DNA of 64,000 nt from an uncultured Bacteroidota bacterium (lineage in GTDB: Bacteria > Bacteroidota > Bacteroidia > Bacteroidales > VadinHA17), in assembly GCA_903824785.1 (NCBI GenBank), contig CAIJYD010000022.1, forward strand, positions 19,597-83,596, written 5' to 3'. A model generated the notes under the pieces. That model did no database searches and had not been told where the DNA came from. It saw only the letters and a program-made list of their open reading frames with translations. Shown in pieces: positions 55,541 through 64,000 of the stretch (position 1 is the first letter of the stretch; each line of letters starts with the position of its first letter). A program made the translations under genes and the position numbers.

Positions 55541-55796
55541 GAAAATTAATACAAATGGTAAATGGCATTAGCTTTCCATAAATGTAAGAATAAATCTTTA
55601 TGATATTTCTGAAAATGGTCATAATTAGAAAGAAAGGATATAAATTTTTTTTCGGAAGTAATTGTGGGGGATTCTATCAGCGAAAAGGAACTAACTAATT
55701 TATAATCAGAGGAGAGCTTAGTGCAATATATCTGGTAATGTTAAGTTAGTCCATTGAAAACAGAAAAACAGAAAACTCTGATTTTGTAAAATTAAA

Positions 55797-57485
55797 TTAG
55801 TAATCCTTGATACATCTCACAGATAAGCCCCAGTTCTTAGGATCGCCATAAGTAAAAAGGTAGGGTGCACCAGCAACCAGTTCTCTGGTTTTGATGACGG
55901 AGGATGTTGTTTCGCTGGAACTCCAGAAGGAACCTCTTACTGTTATCCCGGTGCATTTTCCATTATAATAAGTAGCATAACCACGAAACCCGCCGGGGAG
56001 GCCTGAAAATCCGCTTTCGTCTGTAGCTCCCGGGTTAGGGAAAGCCCAATGTGAAACCCCGGTTTCTTTAATCTTGTCTCCTGCGACGTTCGCCCCTCCG
56101 GTGAAAGTTTCCAGGATTGTCCATTAAGCATCGCTTGGCAAATGCCAGCCGGTTGGACAAATGCCTCTTACTTCGCCCGGAACCTTGTTGCTTCCTGCAG
56201 CTCCGTTCATAGCTGCCCCCCAGGTATACAATGCTCCATAAATCTCCTTATTGCTTATGTTATCATCGTACCAGCAGTAAGCTTTACTTGTTTCATTCAG
56301 TGCAGCCCAGTCAGAAGAATTATTTACAAACGGAATAGTTGCCCCATCTGCATATCTGCTGGTTTTCAAATTTTCAGACATCCATAACTGCGAACCTATC
56401 TGAACTGTATTATAAACATTTCCATCAATATCGGTTACCGTTTCACTGCCGCTGTTCAGATTAAAACTTATCTGAGTCCCGAAAGCTTTTCCTGCATTAT
56501 TAACGGCATAAGCTCTGATGTAATATGTAGTTTTTGGATTTAATCCGGTTATTGTAGATGAATAGGAGCCTGTCCCGCTTCCAATATAGAGCCTGGTTCC
56601 TGATAATTCAGGATTCCTGCCAGTACTCCAATATATACCATATTCAGTTACGCCGGCACCTCCGTCATCACTTATTTTTCCGCCAACAATTGCAGAAGTT
56701 GATGTATAGGATGTTACAGGTGTGGTGGATAATGATGGAGTTTTTATGGTTAATGAAGTTGTAAAGCTATAGACCTGACTTGTTAGAATGGGACAAAGCA
56801 AAGGTGGTTCCAGTGCTGCCACCTTCCAGTAATACCTGGTGCCAGGAGAAAGTTCATTGGGTGAAAAAGTATAGGAAGTATAGTTTGTTGCAATTTTAGT
56901 AACCGGATCAGGTGTATTATCCAGATAGAGATCAAATACAATCGGATATTTCTGTTTTATTATCTGCCATATTAGTGTAGTATTTAATGGGAGACCGTAA
57001 GCATCATTTGAGGGTGTTGTCGTTAAAAAGGATATTTTTTGCAGGGTGCATGAAGTTGTAAATTCGACTTGATTTCCGTAGGCTGTACCCATACTATTTG
57101 TTGCATAAGATCTTACATAGTAGGTTGTTAGAATCTGAATACCAGATATGCGGCTTGAAAAGAAACCGGTACCGGTGCCATCAAAGGTTTTGTTATCAAG
57201 AATGGTCGGAGATTGATTTTTGCTCCAGCATATTCCGCGTGATGTAACAATACTTCCTCTATCATTAATTATAGTTCCTCCTGTAACTAACATGGGAATA
57301 TCCCACACATCTGTGTAAAATGATACCTCTCTGGTGGTTACTTCCGGAAGTGATTGAGCTTCCGCTGGCTTTTTATCGTCTTTCCTGCAACTTTCACATA
57401 ATCCTCCTGAAATTAGAATTATAAGCAGTAACTGAAAAGGGATTTGTTTTTCAATAGATATTAATTTAGGAAGGAATGATGTCAT
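55797..57485 (-). pseudogene. FISUMP-domain surface lipoprotein interrupted by an in-frame stop
   Basis: The ORF 57485-56124 encodes a signal/lipobox segment ('LISGGLCESCRKD'), three fibronectin-type 'Y(Y/W)(V/I)R(S/A)YA.N..G.A.G' modules and the start of a FISUMP (Fib_succ_major) domain, ending abruptly at 'GWHLPSDA'. After that TAA (56124-56126) the same frame continues as 'WTILETFTGGANVAGDKIKE' and runs through 'GFSGLPGGFRGY', 'SFWSSSE' to the family's 'SVRCIKDY' ending at 55797. The usual sequence is PSDAEW, so a single GAA-to-TAA change explains it. The stop is in the active domain, so the gene is probably inactivated unless read through or a sequencing error. Confidence 0.85.
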
Positions 57486-57896
57486 AATTTTTAATCTTTG
57501 ACTTATCTGATATAGACTGAATATTTAAATTATTCCGGGATCTTTATTCCATGGAATGGTAGGTCTCAGGAACAAAATTAAGGAATAAGACTTTAGGAAC
57601 AAAAATTATTGCTCCCTTGAATAGTTTTGGATAAAATACCATTTAAGTCGTGCTGATTAAGAAAGAAAAAGCCCTGCAGCGCCGGCTTATGGCTCGGTTT
57701 TTTTGTTCCAGATATTATTAGATTAGCGTGAATATTCTTCTCCTTTTGCAGAATTTATTTTTATGACAACAACTTCGGACAAACAGAAGTTCATTTCCTG
57801 TAATAACCACTGGTAAATTTCTTCTGTTGATTATTTCAATATGGCAAACCGAACATTTGGTACATCCGAAAACAATTACTCCTGCAAGTTTATGGT
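57486..57896. other. Intergenic region between the beta-mannosidase and FISUMP genes
   Basis: About 410 bp. It holds a probable terminator for the upstream GH2 gene near 57664-57707 (minus strand) and otherwise AT-rich DNA. No ORF recognised. Confidence 0.4.
57664..57707 (-). terminator. Probable terminator downstream of the GH2 gene
   Basis: On the minus strand, AAGCC pairs with GGCTT across a GC-rich 10-base loop (extendable through flanking bases) and is followed by TTTTC. It lies about 190 bp past the GH2 stop. Confidence 0.45.
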
Positions 57897-60284
57897 TTAA
57901 TCTTTAGTAATCTTCAATTTCTTATACCATCGCTCATAATCAGTCAGTTTAAAGGGTGGTTCCCCCGCCAGATAATGATTAGCGTATTTTTCATTATTAA
58001 TAGAATAATCAATTAACCACATTGATTGTTTATTACTTTCCCGGATAAAACCGATCGCGGTTTTGCCGTTAGCAGGAATATCGAATGAGGAGGTAAAAAG
58101 AGTCTCACCGGTATCTGCATCCCTGATGGCAACTGTACCCGACTTTTTTTCTCTTGTATCATTCACAGCAACAACAGGATGTTTTCCTTCCTGAGAATCG
58201 CCAACCATGACACAGCTATTGTACTGAACCTGTCTGATATAGTAATAGGCAAGCTTTTTGCTGTTATAGTAATCAACAACTGCATCCGAAAGTATTGGCC
58301 ATCCATCGCGCAGGTTCCACCATATTATCCCTGTCTTCTGAAACTTGCTCGTGCGCCAGAATTCAATGAAGAATTTCATCGCTTCAGCCTGAACTGTCTG
58401 TGATGCAAAAATAAACTTGTCCAGATCTTTTGGAAGATCTCCAAATAGCGCTTTAACCTGGTTAATCATTAAGTCGTTTCTGTCAAGTGTAAGTGTTGAA
58501 TTGGGTAGTGAACGAACTGATTTTGTTTGCCATTGGTCGTTCCACTTTCCTTCAGATGTCCACGGGTAGACATAATCTGCGTCGAACATTTTCTCAAGGC
58601 TTGCAAGGTTTGGGCATCCGTGATATCCTATTTCGCTTACAAAATGTGCATTTACATTGGTATAAAAAGGAGTTTTGTAATAACCTCTCGGTCCCCAAAG
58701 ATGTACCTCCGGCAATAAACCGGCATCATTTCCCTTTTTGAAATACTCTTCGCTGCAATAAGGAGAGCTCGGTAAATAGCTTCTTAACGGATCAAATTCC
58801 CAGACAGCCCTGGGCAAAACCACCCTGCTTATTATATCAATTCCCGGATCGACAGGTTTTTTAAAGTTCCTCGAGAGAGACTGATCAATTTCATTGTTTC
58901 CACTCCATAAAACCAAAGAGGGATGATGTCTTAATTTGAGAATTACATTAATTGCCTCTTTTCTGATTTTTTCTGTGAATTCATTATCCTGTGGATACTG
59001 TGTTCCGGCTAACGAAAAGTCCTGCCATACCATAACCCCGTTTTCATCACATAAACCGAAAAAATCATTATCTTCATATACATTACCGCCCCAGCAACGT
59101 ATCATATTGCAATTCAAATCATTAATCATCCTGAATGCATCATTTAGATGATCCTTGTCGCGGCTGTGCAGAGCATCAAGGGGGACCCAGTTTGTACCTC
59201 TGACAAATATTTTCTCTCCATTTACCTTGAACAAAAATTCTCCGGGATTTTCTTTGGTAGTAACCTCTGTAAAGATTAAATCGGCCGTTCTGATACCGAT
59301 TTTCTGTCGGTTTTCATCAAGGATATTCTTTTTGCTGTCAACAATTTGCAGGACAGCATCGTACAAAACCGGATCGCCATAACCCTTTGGCCACCAGAAA
59401 TCTATATTGTCAAGCGATATTCTTTGCCGGCTGCTGTGAACATTTAATTGGTAAGAATTCTTAAAGACCATTTTGGAATCGCGCAGGAGTGAAACTTCCA
59501 TTGTCAACCCGTCAATAGTGAGATAGTCCGTGGAAAATTGCCATTCAAGCAGCATGTTTGCTTTCTTTTCCGCGACATTGACCTCATCGGTCATCCAGTA
59601 AACCTGTTCAAACCTGGTTGGTTTTTTAATATCCAGGCGGACTTCCCGCCAGAGGCCTGCGCTTATTAACCGTGGCATGATATCCCATCCGTACATATGT
59701 GGAGCTTTACGCACGTGCTCTTGTTCAACGCGGAAAAATTTATGGGAACCGATTGTTCCGTTAATGTATTTCTGGGCTTCAGCAACAGCAGGTTTGATGA
59801 GGATATAAATGCTGTTTTCGCCGGAAGGATTTAAAAGATCGGTAATGTCAAAGCGGTGGTCAATGAGCATATTGTCTGTATTTCCGATTAGTTTATTGTT
59901 TATCCAGATTGTGCTGAAGCAATCGATCCCTTCAAACACAATTTCAACTCGCTCCCCTGAAGAAAATTCGGGTTTCGAAAATGTTCTGTGGTACCACCAC
60001 TGGTATGCTTCGAATTTCCGTAAGTCATATATGTTATTTCCAATCTCGGGATCTTTAATTTTCCCTGAAGCCAGTAAATCAATCTCAACATTGCCGGGAA
60101 CAGTTGCCGGTATCTCCGGCCATCTCATCTTCATCAGTTCATCGGGAGTTGAAGGTGCATTTTTGTCGTTAATGCCATAATATAATTTCCATTCGCCACA
60201 TAAAGTGATACTTGTTTTACTCTGTCCCGGAAGAGAGTTCCCGTAAAATAAAAAAATTACGAGAAAAAAGAATATTTTGTTCAT
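57897..60284 (-). CDS. GH2 beta-mannosidase-like enzyme
   Basis: 795 residues with a signal peptide ('FFFLVIFLFYGNSLPGQS'). The order is jelly-roll sugar-binding domain ('WWYHRTFSKP', 'EGIDCFSTIWINNKLIG'), Ig-like domain and TIM barrel. The acid/base Glu lies in 'LVLWSGNNEID' and the nucleophile in 'FVSEIGYHGCP', matching the (C/S)GNNE and SE-G motifs of GH2 beta-mannosidases and related exo-beta-glycosidases. 'VRGTNWVPLDALHSR' also matches mannosidases. It probably removes terminal beta-mannose from glycans outside the cytoplasm. Stands alone on the reverse strand, but fits with the GH92 and (alpha/alpha)6 enzymes upstream. Confidence 0.9.
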   Translation of the reverse strand: MNKIFFFLVIFLFYGNSLPGQSKTSITLCGEWKLYYGINDKNAPSTPDELMKMRWPEIPATVPGNVEIDLLASGKIKDPEIGNNIYDLRKFEAYQWWYHRTFSKPEFSSGERVEIVFEGIDCFSTIWINNKLIGNTDNMLIDHRFDITDLLNPSGENSIYILIKPAVAEAQKYINGTIGSHKFFRVEQEHVRKAPHMYGWDIMPRLISAGLWREVRLDIKKPTRFEQVYWMTDEVNVAEKKANMLLEWQFSTDYLTIDGLTMEVSLLRDSKMVFKNSYQLNVHSSRQRISLDNIDFWWPKGYGDPVLYDAVLQIVDSKKNILDENRQKIGIRTADLIFTEVTTKENPGEFLFKVNGEKIFVRGTNWVPLDALHSRDKDHLNDAFRMINDLNCNMIRCWGGNVYEDNDFFGLCDENGVMVWQDFSLAGTQYPQDNEFTEKIRKEAINVILKLRHHPSLVLWSGNNEIDQSLSRNFKKPVDPGIDIISRVVLPRAVWEFDPLRSYLPSSPYCSEEYFKKGNDAGLLPEVHLWGPRGYYKTPFYTNVNAHFVSEIGYHGCPNLASLEKMFDADYVYPWTSEGKWNDQWQTKSVRSLPNSTLTLDRNDLMINQVKALFGDLPKDLDKFIFASQTVQAEAMKFFIEFWRTSKFQKTGIIWWNLRDGWPILSDAVVDYYNSKKLAYYYIRQVQYNSCVMVGDSQEGKHPVVAVNDTREKKSGTVAIRDADTGETLFTSSFDIPANGKTAIGFIRESNKQSMWLIDYSINNEKYANHYLAGEPPFKLTDYERWYKKLKITKD

Positions 60285-60440
60285 GTCCTGATTTTTTATT
60301 GAATGAGATTTATAAGGTTTCGGGGGATCTTCGTGGGTTAGCTTTCCGGATAATTTTCAAGTGGGGTTTTAAATACAATCTTTAAGCATCTATGTTTTCT
60401 ATCTTTCTGACAATGTAGAAATAATTTTTATTATACCATA

Positions 60441-60674
60441 TTAATCCTTAATACAACGAACAGAATGTCCATTGCGCTTATATGCCCATGCATTAAGAAA
60501 CCAGATGGCTTCACCTCCAAGGCTGTACATCGATGCCAGAGTCGAATCCTGAACTATAGCAGATCACCAGTATACCCATAAGGCCAGGGCCGGATTCCTG
60601 GTTTGCCCCACTATTGGAATTGCTGTTGTTACTTCAGAAAAGTCGGCTGTTAATCTGGGATTAGCTTTTGAAAC
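60441..60674 (-). pseudogene. C-terminal remnant of a second FISUMP/surface-protein gene
   Basis: Reading the minus strand backwards from the TAA at 60441 gives an ending 'RNGHSVRCIKD', which is the FISUMP C-terminal signature, preceded by 'LGGEAIWFLNAW' and 'VYW-stop-SAIVQD'. The TGA at 60564-60566 replaces the first Ser of the family's WSS motif, and the frame closes upstream at 60675. No start or N-terminal half is present. A decayed relative of the FISUMP gene 3 kb away. Confidence 0.65.
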
Positions 60675-60932
60675 TCACTTTTACAGAGAATATTGGGAAT
60701 ACTCATTTGTCAGGGATTCTCCCTCTGTAAGTGCAGGTATCCTTGTTGGATTATCATTCTGATATCCAATTCGCTGTAACGGAAACGGGTGAATTATCTA
60801 ATCTCAGATTAGTTGATGATATTTTCACCAACCCTGAGTTTTTAGAGTCAAACGTGATGTACAATGAGGATGTAAGGCGAAAATATTTAATTTGGCAGCT
60901 AATTAAAAATCTGGTTCATCGCCGGATTTTTA

Positions 60933-61185
60933 CTATTTGTAAATATCTTTCCTGTGCCCAACCGAGACAACAGTAACGATAATTGTATTGTCGTTAATTC
61001 ATAGATACACGATAATTACCAACCCGGATTCGGTATGCATCTTCGCCTTTTAGTTTTTTGTAACCGAATTGTCTGGGATTATCAGCAAGGTCAGCAATGG
61101 ACGCTTTAATAACAAGGATAATCTTCCTGTCCAGCTTCATTATTTGCTTTTGGGCGTACCGTTCAATCAGAACAATATACTTCAT
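60933..61185 (-). pseudogene. RelE/ParE-family toxin, frameshifted near the C-terminus
   Basis: The ORF 61185-60994 encodes 'YAQKQIMKLDRKI', 'LADNPRQFGYKKLKG' and 'YRIRVGNYRV', the RelE/ParE pattern, then stops at 'SMN'. The expected ending (tyrosine-glutamate, then a 'VVSVGHRKDIYK'-type strand) is found directly downstream in another frame, reaching a TAG at 60933. Two single-base A losses around 61007-61015 account for the change. The lost strand carries catalytic or structural residues in RelE toxins, so activity is doubtful. Overlaps its antitoxin by 4 nt (ATGA). Confidence 0.8.
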
Positions 61186-61379
61186 TTAATAGCTTCTTCA
61201 ATTTCCTGAAAAGCTTGTTCAAAGGGGATTGCATGACCTTTATGAACTTTGGCTTTGCGGTATTCTTTTACCTCATCAAGTTCTTCGGAATCAGATATGA
61301 GTTTTTCGTATGTTTTAATAGGCACCTGAACAGCTATTTTCCTGCCGTTTTTATCTATTATATAGTTTTCATGGATCAT
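61182..61379 (-). CDS. RelB/Phd-type antitoxin
   Basis: 65 residues: N-terminal 'NYIIDKNGRKIAVQVPIKTYEKLI' strand-helix of a Phd/RelB-like DNA-binding fold, and an acidic helical C-terminus ('SEELDEVKEYRKAK', 'FQEIEEAIK') that would wrap the toxin. The stop overlaps the toxin start, as usual in such operons. Intact although the toxin is broken. Confidence 0.8.
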   Translation of the reverse strand: MIHENYIIDKNGRKIAVQVPIKTYEKLISDSEELDEVKEYRKAKVHKGHAIPFEQAFQEIEEAIK

Positions 61380-61787
61380 AACTCAATTGATTAGAACGTT
61401 ATTTTAGCCTATCGTTTTTTACAAAAATAATCTACTTGAAAGAAAAATCAAAAGTTCATTATAAACTGGTTTCAAAAGATTTACAAATGGCATATATTCT
61501 TATCATACAGAGTGTTTATGAAAAATAACATTTCCTCCGGTTGGCGTAATAGTTGACATATTCAGGGGTCCAATTGTTTATTTTTACCCGATTGTTGTAA
61601 ATAGATGCCGGGTTGCTTCCTTTTGCTGGTTATAGAAAGCCCCACAATGTTTTCTGGTATTTAAAACATGTAAGCTATTAAATTACAAGCTTAGATGTTT
61701 TTACTTTGTGGTGAAAAACCTTGAATTATCAAACCAGTTGAAATATTTCTGTTTAGTCGTTGACTTTTATGATTATCTTGTGAATGA
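61380..61787. other. Intergenic region between the RelBE remnant and the VOC gene
   Basis: About 410 bp, AT-rich, no ORF or RNA recognised. Promoters for the divergent neighbours must lie here but none stands out. Confidence 0.3.
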
Positions 61788-62174
61788 ATGAAAATTGAAA
61801 GATTACACCATATTGCAATTATTTGCTCTGACTATGAGAAGTCCAGAAAATTTTACACCGAAATTTTAGGATTTGAAATTGATGAGGAAGTTTACCGTGA
61901 GGAGAGACAATCATATAAACTTGACCTTTCGCTAAACGGACAATATTTAATTGAACTATTTTCTTTTCCAAACCCGCCGGCAAGACAAACACGACCTGAA
62001 GCAACAGGATTGAGACATATTTCTTTTGGAGTTACAGACATTAACATATCAATAGAGTTCTTAAACTCAAAGAATGTTATCACAGAACCAGTACGCATAG
62101 ACGAATTCACAAATAAGAAATTCACATTTTTCTCTGACCCTGACAATTTACCTATTGAAATTTATGAATTATGA
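61788..62174 (+). CDS. VOC-family (glyoxalase I-like) protein
   Basis: 128 residues, single-length VOC protein of the GloA2/YaeR type. Motifs 'HHIAIICSDYEKSRKFYTEILGF' and 'GLRHISFGVTDI' give metal-binding His residues, and 'NLPIEIYEL' gives the C-terminal Glu. Probably metal-dependent, acting on a small cytoplasmic aldehyde or related metabolite; the substrate is not known. The stop overlaps the next start (ATGA), suggesting coupling to the left-handed beta-helix protein. Confidence 0.88.
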   Translation: MKIERLHHIAIICSDYEKSRKFYTEILGFEIDEEVYREERQSYKLDLSLNGQYLIELFSFPNPPARQTRPEATGLRHISFGVTDINISIEFLNSKNVITEPVRIDEFTNKKFTFFSDPDNLPIEIYEL

Positions 62175-62776
62175 TAAGAATTGAAGATTACATTCAGGAT
62201 TTTCAAACTCTGTTTATACATGAAAGTTCATTGCAGCCATGGGAGATAACAGACAATCTGGATGCCATAATTTCAAAACGGCTGAATGATTTAGGCGCAG
62301 ATTATAAAATTGAAAATAATGTTGCCGTTCACAAAACTGCAGTCATTGAACACAGTGTTACTTTAAAAGGGACAATTATTATTTCTGAAAACTGTATTGT
62401 AGGTGCAAATTGCTATTTACGGGGCCCTCTGTATTTAGGCAAATCCGTAAAAATCGGACCAGGTTCAGAAGTTAAACAGTCAATAATATTCGACAATTCG
62501 GCAATAGCACATTTTAACTATATCGGGAACAGTATTTTAGGGCAAAACATAAATTTTGAAGCAGGCTCAATATGTGCGAATCATTACAATGAAAGGGAAG
62601 ACAAGAGAATATTTGTATTGTATAATGGTCAACTTATTGACACTAAAACTGAAAAATTTGGTTCGTTGGTTGGCGATAATTCTAAAATTGGAGCTAATGC
62701 AGTTTTGTCACCGGGAACAATTCTGGGAAAAGGCACAATTGTTAAAAGGCTTGAACTGATTGATCAAATAAAATGA
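62171..62776 (+). CDS. Left-handed beta-helix (hexapeptide) nucleotidyl/acyltransferase-like protein
   Basis: 201 residues. After a short alpha-helical N-terminus come many hexapeptide turns: 'VAVHKTAVIEHSVTLKGTIIIS', 'CIVGANCYLRGPLYLGKSVKIG', 'ILGQNINFEAGSICANHYN' and 'VGDNSKIGANAVLSPGTILGKG'. This resembles the C-terminal acetyltransferase half of GlmU-like or sugar-nucleotide transferases but lacks a nucleotidyltransferase domain. The substrate is unknown. Coupled to the VOC gene by a 4-nt overlap. Confidence 0.82.
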   Translation: MIRIEDYIQDFQTLFIHESSLQPWEITDNLDAIISKRLNDLGADYKIENNVAVHKTAVIEHSVTLKGTIIISENCIVGANCYLRGPLYLGKSVKIGPGSEVKQSIIFDNSAIAHFNYIGNSILGQNINFEAGSICANHYNEREDKRIFVLYNGQLIDTKTEKFGSLVGDNSKIGANAVLSPGTILGKGTIVKRLELIDQIK

Positions 62777-63074
62777 AGATATCTGGAGCGATTAGTACAG
62801 GATACGTTTTGGAGGTGCTTAACAAATCGAAGCAAATCGAAGATCCCGACCAAGGCGTCGGGAAAAAAAGCCCTGCATCCGCCTTCGGCGAGACTTTCTT
62901 GTCTTTCGTAAATTGTCTTGCATAGTCACCCCTCTTTGCCAGGCAGAGAGGGGATGGGGTGAGTTCATGAAGGTTCATCAAAGGATTATTTCATGAACCG
63001 TTTTTGGGGTGGATTTTGAAAAATACCGTTTTAAATTAAACGAAGGTTGGTAGTGGCTTGCACAAATCTGTAAT
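62777..63074. other. Intergenic region containing repeat copy A
   Basis: 298 bp. It contains the 97-bp direct repeat (62874-62970) and a CCCGAC/GTCGGG stem (62847-62862) followed by A's. No ORF with support. Confidence 0.5.
62874..62970. repeat. ~97-bp direct repeat, copy A
   Basis: Starts TGCATCCGCCTTCGGCGAG and ends GAGTTCATGA. Copy B lies 1 kb away at 63876 and differs only in the hairpin loop region. The right part folds as CACCCCTCTTTGCC/GGCAGAGAGGGG. The pair brackets the UPF0175/DUF3368 toxin-antitoxin remnant. Confidence 0.85.
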
Positions 63075-63535
63075 TCAGGTATTCTCGTTGTTTAATTTCA
63101 GTAGCTCATCTATTACGTTTTCAGAAATCCTGAAATCTGTTAGCAATAGGCTATCAATTAAAGGCTTGACCTCACTAGTTACACCCATCTGTTTTGCTTT
63201 GGTTATTACACCCAGGGTGCCGGTAAAATTTAGATTTAATTTCCCTGCCAATTTTCTGGCTTTCAAATCGTCCAGTAAAAGCAAAGAATTGTCAGTCTCC
63301 ATGGCCAGAGCAATTGCACTGGCTTCACCACAATCAATTTGGGTTTTAAGAAACTCTTGATATTTCTTGTCTTGAACCTCTTTTATATAATCCAATCCGG
63401 CAGATCTTCTGAAAACTCCTCAGCAACCTCTGGAGTGGTTATTACATTATCATAAACCTTTTGAAGTATTTCCAATTGTCCGATCTTACTAAATATGATC
63501 AAACAACTTGTATCAGAAATTATAATATTATGCAT
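63075..63535 (-). pseudogene. DUF3368 PIN-like toxin split by a frameshift
   Basis: From ATG 63535 the first frame reads 'NIIISDTSCLIIFSKIG' (a PIN-type N-terminal Asp motif) to 'DLPDWII', stopping at 63383. The next frame, ORF 63395-63075, continues with 'KEVQDKKYQEFLKTQ', 'DCGEASAIALAMETDNSLLLLDD' and 'RKLAGKLNLNFTGTLGVI', the DUF3368 core with its acidic residues. A one-base insertion or two-base loss in the A/T-rich run near 63384-63400 separates them. Together they make a near full-length PIN-like ribonuclease toxin, so this is probably inactivated. It overlaps its antitoxin by 8 nt. Confidence 0.82.
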
Positions 63536-63755
63536 TGGCTATGTCAGAATGTAAATCCGACAAAGAACTACTGAATACTGAAACCCTATATCTGCCCAAA
63601 AGCTCAATGAAAGCTCTTTTAGATAATCCAGCTATCTTAGCAGCTTGTCCTGAAGATAGTTTACCGTCCTCATATAGTTTAGCCGCGATAATCATTGTGT
63701 ACTCATAGTCCTTTAAATCAACATCATCAGGTACCTGAAAGTGGATTGTTTTCAT
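63528..63755 (-). CDS. UPF0175-family antitoxin
   Basis: 75 residues: 'FQVPDDVDLKDYEYTMIIAAKLYEDGKLSSGQAAKIAGLSKRAFIELLGRYRV', with the typical helix-turn-helix. UPF0175 proteins pair with DUF3368 PIN-like toxins. The stop overlaps the start of the (frameshifted) partner. Intact. Confidence 0.85.
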   Translation of the reverse strand: MKTIHFQVPDDVDLKDYEYTMIIAAKLYEDGKLSSGQAAKIAGLSKRAFIELLGRYRVSVFSSSLSDLHSDIANA

Positions 63756-63875
63756 ACATTCAAATTTTACTAAAACAAAGATACAACTTTTATCAGAGTA
63801 TCAAGATTTCTAATTTTAAAAACCGGTAAGGTTGCCAATAATTAGCCGGAAAACATTGAACTGTCTGCAAATCCA

Positions 63876-63973
63876 TGCATCCGCCTTCGGCGAGACTTTC
63901 TTGTCTTTCGTAAATTGTCTTGCATAGTCACCCCTCTTTGCAAAGCAGAGAGGGGTCGGGGGTGAGTTCATGA
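63876..63973. repeat. ~97-bp direct repeat, copy B
   Basis: Nearly identical to copy A (62874). Ends with the hairpin CCCCTCTTTGC/GCAGAGAGGGG and GAGTTCATGA. No terminal transposase is visible, so it is probably a non-autonomous repeat of the MITE or REP kind. Confidence 0.85.
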
Positions 63974-64000
63974 GATCAGAGGATTACGCTCCCTGCGGTC

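Noticed and set aside
60731-60976. 81-aa plus-strand ORF
   Set aside because: Its 3' end overlaps the preserved tail of the RelE remnant on the other strand, and I recognise no family; probably chance or part of decayed DNA.
62847-62869. CCCGAC/GTCGGG stem as terminator
   Set aside because: A's, not T's, follow on the plus strand, and no gene is oriented to use it on the minus strand.
1-64000. rRNA, tRNA, CRISPR arrays and complete insertion sequences
   Set aside because: None recognised by reading; only the 97-bp repeat pair resembles mobile DNA.

Overview
The window looks like a chromosome segment of an anaerobic or facultative member of the Bacteroidota, probably Bacteroidales/Marinilabiliales-like. 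The evidence is AT-rich intergenic DNA with A-rich leaders, class I fumarase, lipoprotein/Tat-type 'RRNFL' secretion signals, GH2 and GH92 glycosidases, FISUMP and DUF4402 proteins, autotransporter-strand repeats ending in a type IX secretion-like tail, and TAnnTTTG-type promoter elements. I saw no rRNA, tRNA, CRISPR array or complete insertion sequence.

Layout. 1-9.8 kb: the 3' end of a GH2 glycosidase, fumarase, a tetraheme NapC/NrfH-type cytochrome fused to a SUMF1-like domain, two secreted sugar-metabolism proteins (GFO/IDH/MocA oxidoreductase and TIM-barrel isomerase), a lactonase beta-propeller and a nucleotide pyrophosphatase/phosphodiesterase. 9.9-13.8 kb: glycerol catabolism, glpD-glpK-glpF. 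14-21.5 kb: a four-gene phosphorelay cluster ending in an NtrC-type sigma-54 activator. 21.6-23.3 kb: an actin-fold ATPase whose phosphate-1 motif lies at the C-terminus, next to a bactofilin. 24.2-30 kb: a second, reverse-strand signalling operon. 31.1-43.2 kb: a receiver protein plus giant repeat adhesin, then an apparent chaperone-usher-like fimbrial operon (DUF4402 subunit, PapD-like chaperone, small ORF, second DUF4402 protein, usher-like barrel with a SPOR tail).

The regulatory link is visible in the DNA. The adhesin unit and the fimbrial operon each carry a TGGCAC-N5-TTGAT sigma-54-type promoter, and both share a 30-bp upstream element (27 of 30 identical) about 80-90 bp upstream of the -24 box. 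The NtrC-like protein encoded 10 kb away is the natural candidate activator, though this is inference. I regard the co-regulated adhesin and chaperone-usher-like system, with a permuted actin and a bactofilin encoded nearby, as the most interesting content.

43.4-48.2 kb: an (alpha/alpha)6 glycosidase and a GH92 alpha-mannosidase. 48.2-55.5 kb: a reverse-strand block with an FAD oxidoreductase, an SRPBCC protein, a 2[4Fe-4S] protein, hypA, hypB, a DUF362 protein and a membrane protein, with no hydrogenase in sight. 55.8-64 kb: a decaying accessory end, with a FISUMP gene cut by an in-frame stop, a GH2 beta-mannosidase-like gene, a second FISUMP remnant, two toxin-antitoxin pairs with intact antitoxins and frameshifted toxins, a glyoxalase/acetyltransferase-like pair, and a ~97-bp direct repeat bracketing the last toxin-antitoxin pair.
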